Of a stretch of 64,000 nucleotides of DNA, positions 9,816-21,049 are shown piece by piece. The position numbers were made by a program, and so were the translations under genes. This DNA comes from Setophaga petechia (Eukaryota; Chordata; Aves; Passeriformes; Parulidae), in contig JANCRA010000171.1 of the NCBI GenBank assembly GCA_024362935.1, positions 521,001-585,000 on the forward strand, read 5' to 3'. A model generated the notes under the pieces. That model made no database searches. It worked only from the letters and a program-made list of their open reading frames with translations, and was not told the origin of the DNA. Within the stretch, counting starts at the first letter, position 1; each line of letters starts with the position of its first letter.

Positions 9816-10189
9816 TAGCTTAGGCAGAGAAGTTCCTCGGGCTGTGACTTTCCTTTGTCTTGGAACTATTTAAACCTGCTCTGGATTGAAAACCCAGAGA
9901 AACACCAGCAGCTCACACCTGTGGCCCACTGAGGTCTGGGACGCTGCATTCCAGCACCAAAGGGACTTAGAAAAGACTGAGTGAGCCAACTACAACCCAC
10001 AAAAAGGACTTTCTGAACTTGCCATCTCTTCAGAGCTGTCAGAGGTTTTATTGAATATTATTCATTTTTCATGCTTGTGAATACTTTACGTGTTAAACCA
10101 AATGGCTTTTTCAACTTTTCTCCGGGGAAGTCTTTTTCTGAACTAGTAGGGGGAGGGGCCGCTTGAATTTGCTTTCTAGACTGACCCCT
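9816..10189. other. no gene seen
   Basis: I see no supported gene, LTR or tandem repeat in this stretch. Confidence 0.4.
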
Positions 10190-10985
10190 TTGCGAGGTTT
10201 CCTCCCAAAATTTGCCCTAAACCAGCAAAAACAGTTGCAATGAAAACTTCACAAGTGGCACAACTGCCCAGCCCAGCAGGAAAAGAAAGGCCATGTGAAG
10301 TTCTCCAAACATTTGTCCTGCTTTGCTGCAAAAGTCCTGCTGCACACACAGTGCAGTGTGGAAAGCCAAGAGAAGCTGCAGCTGGTGGCAAATCTTGTGA
10401 CAGAAGCTCGACCTTGTTCTCCAGGAGAGGTTCTTGAGAAGAGCAGACAGCAGATGATTCCTGGAAAACTGAAACAGCTTTCCAGATGGAAAATGAATAT
10501 GAAAGAAACAATCCAAGATGTTTTCCTCTATTTCTTTCTTGGTTCCCTTTTTCCATGTTGCACTACTTCTCCATCCCATTCATTCCAAATGCACCTCACC
10601 TCTAAGATCGGTGACTTAGCGAGTTTTGGACACTCTAAAATACCGTGAGCCACACCCAGGTTTCCTTCGCCTGTTTTTACTGGAAAGCAACACTGGAGAT
10701 GTAAGTGCAGTGCTGGGCTCAGGTAGGAATCCTAGCCCAAGGGAAGGTGTCCCGACAGTGTTTGAGGCTGAGCAAGGACAATGGGCAGCAGCAAGCGAGG
10801 GGATTGCTGTGCCAGTGTGCAGGAGTCAGGGCTGTGCATGTGGGCTCAAGGCTGCAAAGTTGCCGTGTTTGGACAGAGTCAGGGGCTGTGTCCGGGGCGC
10901 GCGGGGCTCGAACGTGGGGCTCGTGGGGCGAGCGGGGAACGGACACGGGGTCGAACGGCGCCAGTGCTTCAGTTGCAGCGGCGGC
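10190..10985 (+). promoter_or_regulatory. 5' flank of PIM-like gene, duplicated elsewhere
   Basis: About 700 bp (10190-10890) recur as an inverted copy at 39110-39800 (blocks CAAAGTTGCCGTGTTTGGACAGAGTC, AGGACAATG and GTGGAAAGCCAAGAGAAGCTGCAG). From about 10880 the sequence becomes CpG-rich and leads into the kinase exons, so this is the probable promoter-proximal region. No TATA box or start site can be assigned with confidence. Confidence 0.5.
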
Positions 10986-10989
10986 AGCA

Positions 10990-11105
10990 AAAAAAGCGGA
11001 GACTCCTCAAAACTTCTTCTCCTTCTACTTCTCATTCTCATAATTCTCATTCTTCTTCTTATTCTCCTTCTCCTTCTCATTCTTCTCTCTCTCTCCTTTT
11101 CCCAC
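10990..11105 (+). repeat. CTTCTT/CATTCT pyrimidine microsatellite
   Basis: An almost pure pyrimidine run with TTCTTCTCC and ATTCTCATTCT repeats upstream of the first recognised kinase exon. Confidence 0.7.
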
Positions 11106-11172
11106 TGTCGGGCACCCTTCTCTCGGGGTCCCTTGCCCGGAGTCCCTCTCCTCTCCCCGCCTCCCTCTCCCC

Positions 11173-13725
11173 GTGCTGGGCCGGGCCCCGGCCCGCCCCC
11201 GGCCCCGGGCGAGGCTGCCCCGTGCCCGGCCCCGGCCGTCCCGCCGCGATCTCGCCTCCGCCCGGCTCTGGCCGTGCTGGTGGTGGCGCTGCTGGGCAAG
11301 CATCTGTGCCTGGGGCTGGGGCGGCATCGGCGCCCTTTGCCTCCGCCTGGCCCGAGCCCGGCCCCGGCCCCGGCCCCGGCTCCTCCCGGGGCCTGCGGAG
11401 GACACAGGCGGCGCGGCCGCTCCCGCCGCCTCCGCTGCGCCTTCCCCGGCCCGAGCTTCATCCCCTCCTCCTGCGCTCGCCGCCGGTCCCGAGCCTCCCG
11501 TGCCGCGTTCCAAAGAGGGAACGCCTGGGCATGGCCGGCCCGGGGCGGGTGAGGGGCGCTCGGGGGCCGTTGCTGGCCCCGGGCCGAGCGCTGACAGCCG
11601 CGTCTCGCCCGCAGGGAATGCGCTGGAGGCCCTGCAGGAGCGCTACCGCCTGGGTTCGCTGCTGGGGCGCGGCGGCTTCGGCAGCTCTACGCGGCCACGC
11701 GGCTCTCGGACGGCGCCCCGGTGAGCGGCGGGGCCGGCGGCGGGCGGAGGGGGAGGAGATGGAAGAGGAGGAGGAGGAGGGGGAGGAGGAGGATGGAGGA
11801 GGATGAGGAGGATAAGAAGGAGGATGGGGCTCGCAGTCAGAGGAGGAGGATGGAGGAGGATGAGGAGGATAAGAAGGAGGATGGGGCTCGCGGGCGGCGA
11901 GCTCATCCCGCTGCTGCCCTTGGCTTGCAGGTGGCCATCAAAAGGGTGCCACGGAACCGCGTCCGGCATTGGGGCGAGCTGGTGAGTGAGCGGGGCCAGC
12001 GGCAGCAGCCGGGGCTGCCGGGCGGGGATGAGCCGAGGCCCGGCACGGTGGGAGCCGCCAGGACGCCTCGAGGGGGAGCGGGCGTGGGCCCAGCGCAGGG
12101 CGCAGAGCATCCCGGGCTGGCTGAGGGCTTGCCCAGGCCTGGCACGGCATCGGCCCCACTGACGGCACCGCGCTCCTCCCGCAGCCCGACGGCACCAGCG
12201 CACCCCTGGAGATCGTGCTGCTGGCCAAGGTGTCCACTGGCTTCCGTGGTGTGGTGCAGCTGCTGGAGTGGCTCGAGCTCCCCAACAACATCGTGATGGT
12301 GCTGGAGCGGCCAGAGCAGTGCCAGGACCTGCAGCGTTTCATTCGGGCACGGCGCTTCCTGCCCGAGGAGGAGGCGCGGGAGCTGTTCCGCCAGGTGCTG
12401 GAGGCCGTGCGGCACTGCACCAGCTGCGGGGTCCTGCACCGTGACATCAAACCAGAGAACATCCTGGTTGACCTGGACACCGGAGAGGCCAAACTCATTG
12501 ATTTTGGCTGTGGCACCTACCTGCAAGACACAGTCTACACTCACTTTGCAGGTGAGCCTACACAGGGCTGTGCTCCCGCTGCTGCCATCTCACGGCCCAA
12601 CATCTCCCAGCCCAAGCTGGCTGTGGCAGCGGGGATTCTCCCTTTTGCTGCCAGTCAGGGGACCGAGTCTTCAGCTGAGTTGCTTTAAAGCGGGGCTGGG
12701 TGGGGAGCCATCTTCCAGCCCTGCTGGCAGCCTTTGCCAGCCACTGTGCCCAGGACTGGGGCTGGGCTGGGGCAGCCAGCCTGACCAAAAGCCCCATGGG
12801 TGGGGGTAGCAGAGAGGGGGGGCTGGAACCTGTGCCCCAGCCAGTTTAGTGTGCAGGTGAGGAAGGGCTTGGACTGCTCCACTCTTCCCTATTTGCCTTG
12901 GCTTCATAATATGTTTGGGGCCATGCAAGCAGGAAGGCTAAGGACGTGTTTTTTCCCCAGCACAGAGTGAGTTTTTCCTTGGCGTGTCATGCTCAGGCCT
13001 AGCTAGGGCTGCCCTCTTCCAAGACCAGTGCCTTCTCTTCCAAGCCTAAGTTTGTGCACAAGTCCCAGGTGCTGGCCAGAGGGCAGTGGTCACCCTGTGT
13101 GCCCCTGATGCAGCCCCCGCATGCCCAGGGATGCTGGGGCCAGGCTCTGGGAGCAGCAGCATCCCCCTGCTGAACTCCATCTGTATTCCATAGGAACACT
13201 GTCCTACAGCCCCCCGGAATGGAACGACTTTGGCTGGTACCACGGCGAGGCAGCAACGATCTGGACCCTGGGCATCCTGCTGCACCAGATGGTCTGTGGG
13301 GAGCACCCTTTCAGGAGGGGCAGGAACCTCAGCTGGGGCCAGCTCTCGCTGCCACAAAGGCTCTCTCAAGGTGGATCCTCTTCTGTGGGCACGGAGGGAA
13401 TGCCAGTGCTGGGAGCCAGCAGCGTGCTTGTGAGCATCCCGCTCTGGCAGCTGCTGAGGAGGTGGCACATGTCCTGCTCTCCTCCAAAACAGGGAAGGGA
13501 TGGGAAAGTTTAGGCCCAGCTCTGAGCACATCCAGAATGGCCTGGGCATGGCAATAGTGGTGCAAAGCAGACAGGAGCCTTCTCTAGCTGACCGGCAGTT
13601 TGTGCTTTCTCTCCCCAGAGTGCAAAGATCTGATCTGGTGGTGTTTATCCGTGAACTCCCTGGACAGACCCTCATTAGAAGACCTGTTCTGTCATCCTTG
13701 GATGCAGGATATTCCTCTGCCATAG
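11173..13725 (+). CDS. PIM-like serine/threonine kinase gene, 1-nt frameshift in exon 2
   Basis: This is a six-exon gene model. Exon 1 is GC-rich, Ala/Pro-rich, start unknown, and ends 11548. Then come exon 2 (11615-11720), exon 3 (11931-11981), exon 4 (12185-12551), exon 5 (13194-13370) and exon 6 (13619-13725, TAG stop). All introns are GT-AG. Exon 2 has the glycine loop GRGGFGS, exon 3 the VAIK lysine, exon 4 the PIM-type hinge ERPEQCQDL, catalytic loop HRDIKPEN and LIDFG. Exon 5 has [15 protein letters not shown] and exon 6 the C-lobe end [21 protein letters not shown] kinases are constitutively active cytosolic/nuclear kinases that promote survival and growth; songbirds have many PIM-like copies. 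One base is missing right after GFGS (about 11685), which shifts exon 2; downstream phases agree with each other. Thus either a pseudogene or a sequence error. The rest shows no disabling change. 11173 is only the left edge of the exon-1 frame, not an ATG. Confidence 0.85.
11786..11890 (+). repeat. tandem duplication in PIM-like intron
   Basis: Two nearly identical blocks of about 51-54 bp, GGAGGATGAGGAGGATAAG followed by AAGGAGGATGGGGCTCGC, lie in the 210-bp intron between exons 2 and 3. They are preceded by a GGAGGA microsatellite (11740-11785). Confidence 0.8.
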
Positions 13726-13959
13726 AAGAAGGGAGAGAGCCACAGGCACACTTGGATGCAGGGCCCTGGTAAGTTGCAGCTGCACACATGCCTTGGCAGT
13801 GAGAAGCAAAGGAAGCCAGAGCTTTTTGTGCTGCCTGTGTCACTGCAGCGGGCTCATGGGATGGGAACACGCAGCCCTTGTGCTGGAGCTGAGCTGCTGT
13901 GCCCAGCACTGGTTGCTGCCATCCAAGCTGGTTTTGCTTGTCCTAGTTCCCTGACAGCT

Positions 13960-14640
13960 GGGGCCCTGGGCAGAGCCCTGAGAGCCTGGTCTGGCCCCAG
14001 GGAAGGAGAAGGAGCCCCTGGAGAAGCTGGACCGGCTGGGGATGCTGCTGCTGCTGCTGCTGATGCTGCTGGAGACAGCGATGGTGACATCAAGGATGAC
14101 AAGCTCTTCCTCAGCCTGGCCACTGGAGGCTGAAGGTGATGGACTTTGATTGTGGCACCTTCTTCAAAGCCAAACCCCACAGGGAATTTACAGATGAGTC
14201 CAGAGGCGAGGAAATGCTGCCAGATTTGGGCATGGCCCAGCCTGGCTGGGAAGCAAAGGTTCCCCCTTTGCTGGGGCAGGTGCAATTCATTCTTCAGTCG
14301 CTGCCCAGCTGCTTTTTGGCAGGGCTGGGAGATGGGCTGGGGTGGGTATGAAATGGGAGTGGGCTCCTGGCCCTGCCAACAGCCCCCAGCACCCAGCGTG
14401 CCCCGGGCTGGGGCTGGGGCTGGGGCAGCCAGCCTGACACAAACAAAGCCCCATGGTGGGAGCAGAGGTGGGACTCCAGAAGCTGTGCACAGCTGCTTTG
14501 CTGTGCAGGCAAGGATGGGCTTGGGCTGCTTCACTGCCCTTGTTTACTTTGGGGTCACCGTGATTTTGGGGGTCAGTGCAGGGGGAAGAGAGAAAGTGTG
14601 GGCTTCCCTCAGCCATGGCTGGGTTTTTCCCTAGCATGTA
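13960..14640 (+). pseudogene. decayed second PIM-like fragment
   Basis: At 14126-14191 the frame LKVMDFDCGTFFKAKP..REFT lines up with the end of PIM exon 4 ([20 protein letters not shown]). It carries DFD in place of DFG, and the splice donor is changed from GTGAGT to ATGAGT. The following sequence (CAGCCAGCCTGACACAAACAAAGCCCCATGG) matches the intron after exon 4 at 12775-12800. A GCT/CTG repeat (14041-14065) lies just upstream. This is a diverged tandem duplicate of the exon 4-intron 4 region, without the other exons. Confidence 0.6.
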
Positions 14641-14751
14641 GGGCTTGGGCCTTCCTCAAGGCCCTGACAGAGATAAGAGGTTTTAACGTTTTTCTTGTTT
14701 TCCCTTTTTGCATCTAATCTCTTTTCAATAATGTGTTGTTTGTTTTTCCAG

Positions 14752-15472
14752 AGGAAGCATTCCAGGCGGTCCAGTGCGGATGGGGAAGTGCTTGGGAGCA
14801 GCTGTGGCGTGGATGGGCCGTGCTCTTGGAGAAGGCTGAGGCCATGGTTTGGGAGCAGCTTTTCTTCCAGCCATGGCGGCGTGAGGTGGGTCCCTGTGTG
14901 CTTGGCAGGGTGGGATCAGAGCTTTTGGGAGCTGGCAGCGAGCACAGGAGCATCCTGCTGTGGGCAGCTGCTGAGGGCTGGATGTGCCGTGGCTGGCTGC
15001 AGGCTGGGCACATGTCCTGCCCTCCTGCTCTGTGCCAAAGGCAGCAGGGATGGGCAGCTGTGGGCACAGCTGTGGGCACAGGCAGCATGGCCTGGGCACC
15101 GCAGGCCTTGGCACAAGGGCACAGGAGCCCTCAGCTGACGGGCACTTTCTGCTTTCTCTCCTTGCAGCTGGGCTCTGCGGGCGCTGAGGGCTGCTCTGGG
15201 CTCTGCCAGGGCTCTGCTGGGCTCAGCCCTGGGCCCAGCTGGGCTGGCTCTGCCCTCTCATTGCTCTGACAGCTTTGCATCAGACGAGCCCCTTGCCAGC
15301 ACAGCACCTGAGCTTTCTGCTTTGGCAGGTGAGTGGGACTCTGCTGCAGGCCCAGAGATTGCAGCTGGGGACACACATCCAATTGGCAAGGACCCAAACT
15401 CTCCACAGCCCCAGCTGAACGCCGGGATCTGCACAGGGTGTTTTATCTGTCCCATTCTTCCTTCTTGATTGG
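14752..15472 (+). CDS. unassigned spliced ORF downstream of PIM-like gene
   Basis: Exon A (14752-14885) follows a strong acceptor (TTTGTTTTTCCAG) and ends at GTGAG|GTGGGT. Exon B starts at 15168 after CTCTCCTTGCAG. When joined in phase they give an open frame rich in Arg and Ser in exon A (RKHSRRSSADGEV) and a helical Ala/Leu repeat in exon B (WALRALRAALGSARALLGSA). Exon B can end at a consensus donor (GCAG|GTGAGT, 15328) or read on to a TGA near 15470. The family is not recognised. It may be an alternative 3' part of the kinase gene or a separate transcript. A poly(A) signal lies at 16077-16082. Confidence 0.35.
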
Positions 15473-16085
15473 CTGGAATTGTGCAATTGCGCTTTCTTCC
15501 TCCTCTAGCAGTGCCACGAGTGGGCCAAAGCTGGCGAGTGGGCCGTGTTCCTGAGGCAGTGCAGTCTGGAGCTGGTGGATGGAGAATTGCCCTTCTGCAC
15601 TGCCAAAGCAGAGCAAAAAGCTGCAAGTGGGACTTTGTGTCTCTAAGAAATCCCTGACAATTTCAAAAGGAATGTGCAGCTCATTGCCAGGCTGAGAAGG
15701 AAGATCATCTTCTAAAGGTTTTGGGATTAAACAGAGTTTCCATTCCCAGTCCTGCTTGGAGCTGGAAGGGCACAAAGCAATTTCTTCTTGCTTCGACCAC
15801 GATTTCAAACACCAATGTCGGAAACAAAGCCCAAAATCTTTTAAAATGGCTGCTGAGGTCAGTAAGGTGGATCCATGCCATCAGCACATTTACAATGTAA
15901 ATAACTGAGTTGTCTTTTTAAACAGATCATTTACCTCTTAATGCAAAGAATGTAACTTTGCATTTATGCTTTGTTTCTTTCATTAACTGTATGTTATGTT
16001 TTGTTATTAACGTTTGGATCTTATTCTTATCTTTTATAATTTAACTATTTTTTCCTTTTTCTTTTTTTTTTCTTTAAATAAAAAT
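15473..16085 (+). other. probable 3' untranslated region with poly(A) signal
   Basis: The sequence becomes AT-rich from about 15880 and ends with a T-rich stretch and AATAAA at 16077-16082, preceded by a TTTTCTTTTTTTTTTCTTT run. It is consistent with the end of the transcript that starts upstream. No coding frame is convincing. Confidence 0.35.
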
Positions 16086-17061
16086 CATTTCCTACTAAAG
16101 GAATGTCCTTTGCTCCTGGTTCTTGTGGGGAGCAGCTCCCTTCCTGCTGGCTGAGCTGCTCAGGCAGAGCCCGGCAGCTCCTGGCCCTGCAGGGCTGAGG
16201 CTTTTCCCCGTTGCCGGGCACAGACTGATGGAGCAGCACTGCTGAACACGGGCACACACAGAGGGACCAGCAGCAGCTGCCTTTGGCCACCTGAGGCTCC
16301 AAGGCCCAACCTCTGAGCAGGCAGGGCTGGAAGAGACTGGCAGGATCTGATCCCTGACTCTGGGCCAGGGCTGCACAAATGACCCCACAGCAGCAGCAGC
16401 AGCAGCAGATGGAGCTGACTTTGCCCCTCTTCCCTGCTGTGTGCAGCGGTGTCACAGCAGCCTGAGGCACCTGGGAGCCCCCAATGGCAGCAGGAACTTG
16501 AGATGGCAACCCTGGGCTCCTGGAGGCTGTGCAAGGAATGGAGCTGGGCACTCCCTGTGCATGGGGAGCTTCCAGATGGAAAAGGCTGCTGTGCCCAGGC
16601 AGCTGCAAGGGCACAGAAAGGAGGCTCTGGAGCACTGGATCTGTGCCAGTGCCACAGTCCTGGGCAGCAGCCAGCCAGCCCTGGGGGAACAGAGGGCACA
16701 GCACGAGGGACAGAAGCAGGCAAGGGCAGAGACTGGGAAGAGCCGGGCCCGGGAGCAGGAACAGCTGCTCCATTGCCCTCTTGGAGAAAGCTCTTGGCTG
16801 GTTCAAAGCACTGAAAGGCGTGAAGGGCAGAGAGGAGGCCACAGCAAACAATGCTCCTGTTTGCACAGCCTTCCCTCTGCGTGTCCCAGCAGGAATTGGA
16901 TGGACTGTGTTCTTCTCTCCGAGTCGTCTCGTTCAGCAGGAGCAGCTCAGCAGCAGGAGCTGAAGGAGCTGAAGCCTCAGGCCACAGGAGCTGGGCAAGA
17001 GGGAAGTTTTGGAGCAAAGGAATGCTGCTGAAATAGCCCCAGCTGAATGCAGTGGATAGAA
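16086..17061. other. no gene seen; (CAG)n tract
   Basis: GC-rich DNA with several overlapping open frames on both strands and no recognisable domain or consistent splice pattern. A short (CAG)7 run lies near 16389-16409. Confidence 0.4.
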
Positions 17062-17167
17062 TGATGGAATCCCAGAATCCTTTCTGCTGGAAAAGCCCTC
17101 TGAGCTCAGCCAGTGCAGCCGCTCACCCAGCAGTGCCAAGCCCAGCACTAAAGCACGTCCCTGGAGT
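17062..17167 (-). mobile_element. CR1 LINE 3'-end fragment
   Basis: GGAATCCCAGAATCCTTTCTGCTGGAAAAGCCCTCTGAG is the reverse complement of the typical CR1 3' end, which is why the strand is minus. The fragment stops at the beginning of the ERV-B LTR (about 17168), so the ERV may have inserted into it; the other half is not seen at 21760. Confidence 0.6.
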
Positions 17168-17860
17168 GCCAAGGCCTGGACAGCAGCCCTGAGTGAGGCC
17201 TGGACAGCAGGCCCTGAGCCAAAGGTGGCCTCTGGATGAACCTTCCAAGCAAAGGTTATCTTTGTATCTGCTCCCTGATGAAATAGGCATGGTCATTAGC
17301 ACTGTGATAGATGGAGCCACTCCTTAGTGAAACATGTATTGACTTTTGTGGATTTAGAAGCCAGACAAGGCCATGAAATCTGACATCTGGCCTTGTTTGG
17401 GGCTGAATGGTCAAAGTCAGCTGCCTTGGTTCCTCCTTGAGCCCTGGGCAGGCTTGGGGAGGGAGCCAAGAGGAGGATGAAAGCAGATGTTGGCACACTA
17501 GCAGTGCTGTCAGTTTGTTCATTCAGCACTGTCAGAGCTGGGCCCTCTCCCAGCGGGGTTGGAGCCTCACCTGGGGCTGGAGGCACCTGCAGGAATTGCC
17601 AGTGCCCAGGAGTGGCTCTGCAGCCCTTGGCTGTGACAGCTTCCCCAGCTGCTGTGTGCATCTGGGGCATGGTAAAGGCTGAGGGTGAATGCTGCTGGAT
17701 CTTTCTTCATCACTGCAGGCAATCTTTGGTGGGGATGGTTGGGTGCATTGCTGAGCTGCTCCTTTTGTGATTCTTTGCTGCTCTGAACTGCAGGAAATGA
17801 CACTGATTCCTTCCGTTGGAGTCTGTGTCTGTGGTGCTGACCCTGCCCGCTGGCAAAACA
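17168..17860 (+). repeat. ERV-B 5' LTR
   Basis: This aligns along its whole length with 21050-21759 in the same orientation. Shared blocks include GATGAACCTT, CATCTGGCCTTGTTTGGGGCTGA, GGTTCCTCCTTGAGCCCTGG, GCACCTGCAGGAATTGCCAG and ACTGCAGGCAATCTTTGGTGG, ending at ...CTGGCAAAACA. Direct repeats of about 700 bp, 3.9 kb apart, enclosing dUTPase-like and Env-like remnants identify them as LTRs. Many substitutions and indels separate the two, so the insertion is old. Confidence 0.75.
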
Positions 17861-18924
17861 AAACTGGCACAGTTTGGCCAGATCCCAACAAAATGTCACT
17901 TGTTCCATGTAAATGTGAAGAATCAGTCCCATCAGAAATTCCCAGCTGGGAAGCCCTTCCCTGGAGTTCCCTGGCTCTGGAGTGGGCTGAGGTCAGAGCC
18001 CCATGTGAGCAGTGGGGCAGTCGGGTAAAAGAAGCTGCAGCCCTGGATGTCTTCAAATGCATCCCAAAATTGCACATGGAAAAGGAAAAGAACTTGTGTG
18101 TTTGGGCAGACAAAGGTGAATTTGTTAAGAGTCCATTGGAAACAGCACCTTCAGAAGGAACAATTCTTGTTGGAATGCTCCCACATGGAGCAACAGAAGA
18201 AGGTTTTAATCTTCATCTCAGGTGCATTTGTGAAATATCAATATCATAATTAACTATATACATGTTTAAAGTATAATAAGACCTTCATATTTATATTTAT
18301 AGATTTATATATATATATGTCTATATTTCTATATCAACATGAACATTTAAAATAATAATATTGTGAAATAATGCTGACAATCCTAATTTGGTAGCTTTGG
18401 CTGCTCAGAGATGTAACACTAAATACCCTACAGAACAGGATTGGCCAGGACCATAATGTCAGTGGTCTATTTTGTGAGATTGTGTACAATGAAGAAAGGA
18501 GGAAGGGATGAAATTGGCTATTTTTACAGGGTTTGCAGATACTGTGATGCAGAGTGATTTGTCTGTTCCTGTGAAAAATACAGTGATTAAGTCTGCAGGG
18601 TTTTTCATGTAGCAGACTATGCACAAGCTGCAGGATTGGTTGTACAGGTGAAGGTGTTGTTAAAAGAGCAGTTGAAAAAATGAGGAGATGGGAACCTTTG
18701 CCCATGGAGAAGCCATGTCCCAGATGTGCTCCATGCCCTGAACAATGGCCCACTGGGGAAATGGAAACCCCCTGGCTGTGCACGGCTGCCCCCAGTTTGC
18801 AAATGCAACCATGGGCAGTGAGACTTGGACTGCCTGGGAAATTGTTGTGGCTGTGATGGCTCCTGGCAGGGCCAGCCCATGCTGAGCTGGGCCTTCATGC
18901 ACTGGAATTCATAAGGAGAAATTC

Positions 18925-19145
18925 AAAGCAAATGAGAGCTATCAATACTGAAACAGGAATTCAGATCCCTCCAGGACACTTTGCTTTTGTAACTGCTGGC
19001 TTAGAGCTTGGCCTTGCAAAGTGTTCATGTCATGGCAAGAGGAATTGTTGCAGAATATCAAGGAGAAATTACAGGAATTCTGTTAAACAACAGTGAAGAA
19101 GATTGGATTATTCAACCCCGTGACAGGGTAGCACATTTATTGATA
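18925..19145 (+). pseudogene. ERV-B dUTPase-like fragment
   Basis: The translation shows [11 protein letters not shown], then after a frameshift [20 protein letters not shown] and [13 protein letters not shown]. These correspond to conserved dUTPase features (an internal P-G-x-x-A-type loop, the G-I-V-D/E-x-x-Y-x-G-E-I stretch, and Q-x-G/R-D-R-x-A-Q/H-L). In retroviruses dUTPase lowers dUTP during reverse transcription. The frame shifts near 19000 and ends in a stop after the last motif. The conserved Asp of the G-I-x-D motif is not present, so it is inactive as it stands. Confidence 0.6.
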
Positions 19146-20182
19146 TGGCAACTTTAAGAACGATTGTGGAAAAAGGAGATCCAGCGCCAATCACCACCGT
19201 TTGTGGAGATAAAGGGTTTGGATGCAGCAGCCCTAATAATGGAGCCAGAGTGTGGGTCCAGAGGCCAAATGGCCCTCCCGAGGCAGCTGAAGGAACAGCT
19301 CCTAAGAAAGACAATTCTGAGTCCTGAACCCTGGGCAGGAACAATGGGAATGTGTCCCTGCAGCCAACTGTTCTGTGTGAGAGCAAGGAGATCTGACAGG
19401 ATATTGTTTTACACATCCTGCCAGACCAAATCTCCCTGTTTTCCCCAAGGGCCCCTTTGGAAAATGCTCTGATCCACGGGGCTCCATGTGAAGGCTTCTG
19501 TGACACTGAGGGACTTGCACAGGAATTCCATGCAGGAGCCTGGGTGCCCCTCAGGGACTGGGACCCGGCCCCTTCCAGCCAGAGGGGAAAGGGCCCCCCC
19601 AAGCCTTGTTAGCCACAGACGGCATGGGAAAGCTGAACAGCAAAGGGCCTGGGGGCATTGTTGTGGAATTCAAAAGGTGCCAGCTCCATGGACAACAGAA
19701 TTCTTGTTCTTAACTCAAATGAGATTGAGAAACAAGAATGAAGAATGGTGTCACTAAAGTACTACTGATGTCTGTAAGGTGTTCCTTGATAGTCAGCCAG
19801 AATCTTTGTCTGCCACAAACACCTCTAGTGTTTCTCTGAGGGGTTAGTCATCAAAATGTAATGATGAGTTATGAAAATGTAAAGATCAGGGTAGCCAAAG
19901 TGCTGGATGTCACCAATTGCTGGGGATGTTCTCAGCTGGAGTTGGGAGCAATGGGGTTCCCTTGGAGGGCCCAGCCTGTGGGGTGGCCAGAACTCTGTCC
20001 ATGGGCTCTGACTCGTCACTGTCAGTGAAGGGACAGTTAGAGAAAACACAGGAATACAATGATCACTTGGACAGGATTCCCTAAGATTTGCCTTCAGGAG
20101 AAACCAAAGCCTGTTCTAGTTGCAGAGGCCACAGTGGGAGAGGATTTCTGTGCTTTCCCATCACTGCCAATGTCAGTAGAAC

Positions 20183-20860
20183 TTGGGGTGCTGGAGCTGC
20201 TCGGTGTCAGTGTCACAGCACTCTTGGCTGCAGGGCCACCAATTGGGTCCTTCAGCAACAAGCTCAAGGAAGAGTTGGGGCCCAGAGAACATTTTTCCCC
20301 AAGGAGTGCCTTGGCTTTCAGCAAGCAAAAGATTCTGGTTCATCCTGTGCCCCATGTGTGCTGCCCCATCCTGTGGAGTTGACAGGAAGAAGCTGAATGC
20401 ATTATTAGAAGAAGTAGCAAATGATCCTGGTAAAATGTCCAATAGCACATCCTGTGAGCTGCAACAAACACAAATGGGGACTCCACAGAATCACATGGCC
20501 TTGGATGATCTGCTTGCTGGCCAAGGAGGAGCCTGGGCTCTCATGGCACAGCAATGTTGCACTGCTCTCAGGGATGGGTTTGAAGGCCAACAGCCAGGAA
20601 CCACCTTGACACAAAGAGCAGTAGAAGAGTGGCAGAAAGAAGAAAATTCTTCTTGCTGGGATTGGCTTCATGGCTGTCAAATTGGAGGCTGCAGTGAAAT
20701 GCATTTGTGGCAGTGCCTGTCATCACTGCAGCGTGTGCACTTGGCGTGCACTCTGACATTCCATGTTAGAGTTGTTGTGATGCTTTGTGCTGGGAAGTGG
20801 AGTATTGAGACTTGGCTTAAAAGAGACAGTCTCAAGAAAAGAGAGGCATTTGATAAATAA
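20183..20860 (+). pseudogene. env: ERV-B env transmembrane remnant
   Basis: An open frame of 225 codons contains TPQNHMALDDLLAGQGG..CC, which matches the spacing of the retroviral immunosuppressive heptad and CX6CC region (Q-N-R-x-A-L-D-x-L-L-A...G-G...CC). It is followed by SCWDWLHGC, resembling the tryptophan-rich pre-membrane segment. The first cysteine of CX6CC is lost and there is no clean membrane anchor. The 5' part of the frame is not recognisable. It is strongly diverged from the Env of ERV-A and ERV-C. Confidence 0.5.
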
Positions 20861-21049
20861 CAGAGAATAGCAGCAACTATTAGGCATGGCTTAAAAGGAA
20901 GGTGAATAGCTCAGAGTAATGAAATTAAACAGCACTTAATTGAAGCACAAGAGGAGATGTCTTAATGCCCAATATCTCAATCTAAACTGTGTTATTGAAT
21001 GAATTGTATGAAGGTTGTTGTTCATTGTAGGTCTCTGGACCGATCAAAG

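Noticed and set aside
10626..11806. 308- and 341-codon frames upstream of the kinase
   Set aside because: Their 5' parts are the duplicated flank and a CT microsatellite. Only the frame entering exon 2 (11173-11548) is compatible with the kinase exons.
15131..17031. Overlapping frames in the GC-rich DNA after the kinase gene
   Set aside because: Apart from the two-exon candidate they show no conserved motif, splice support or preferred frame.
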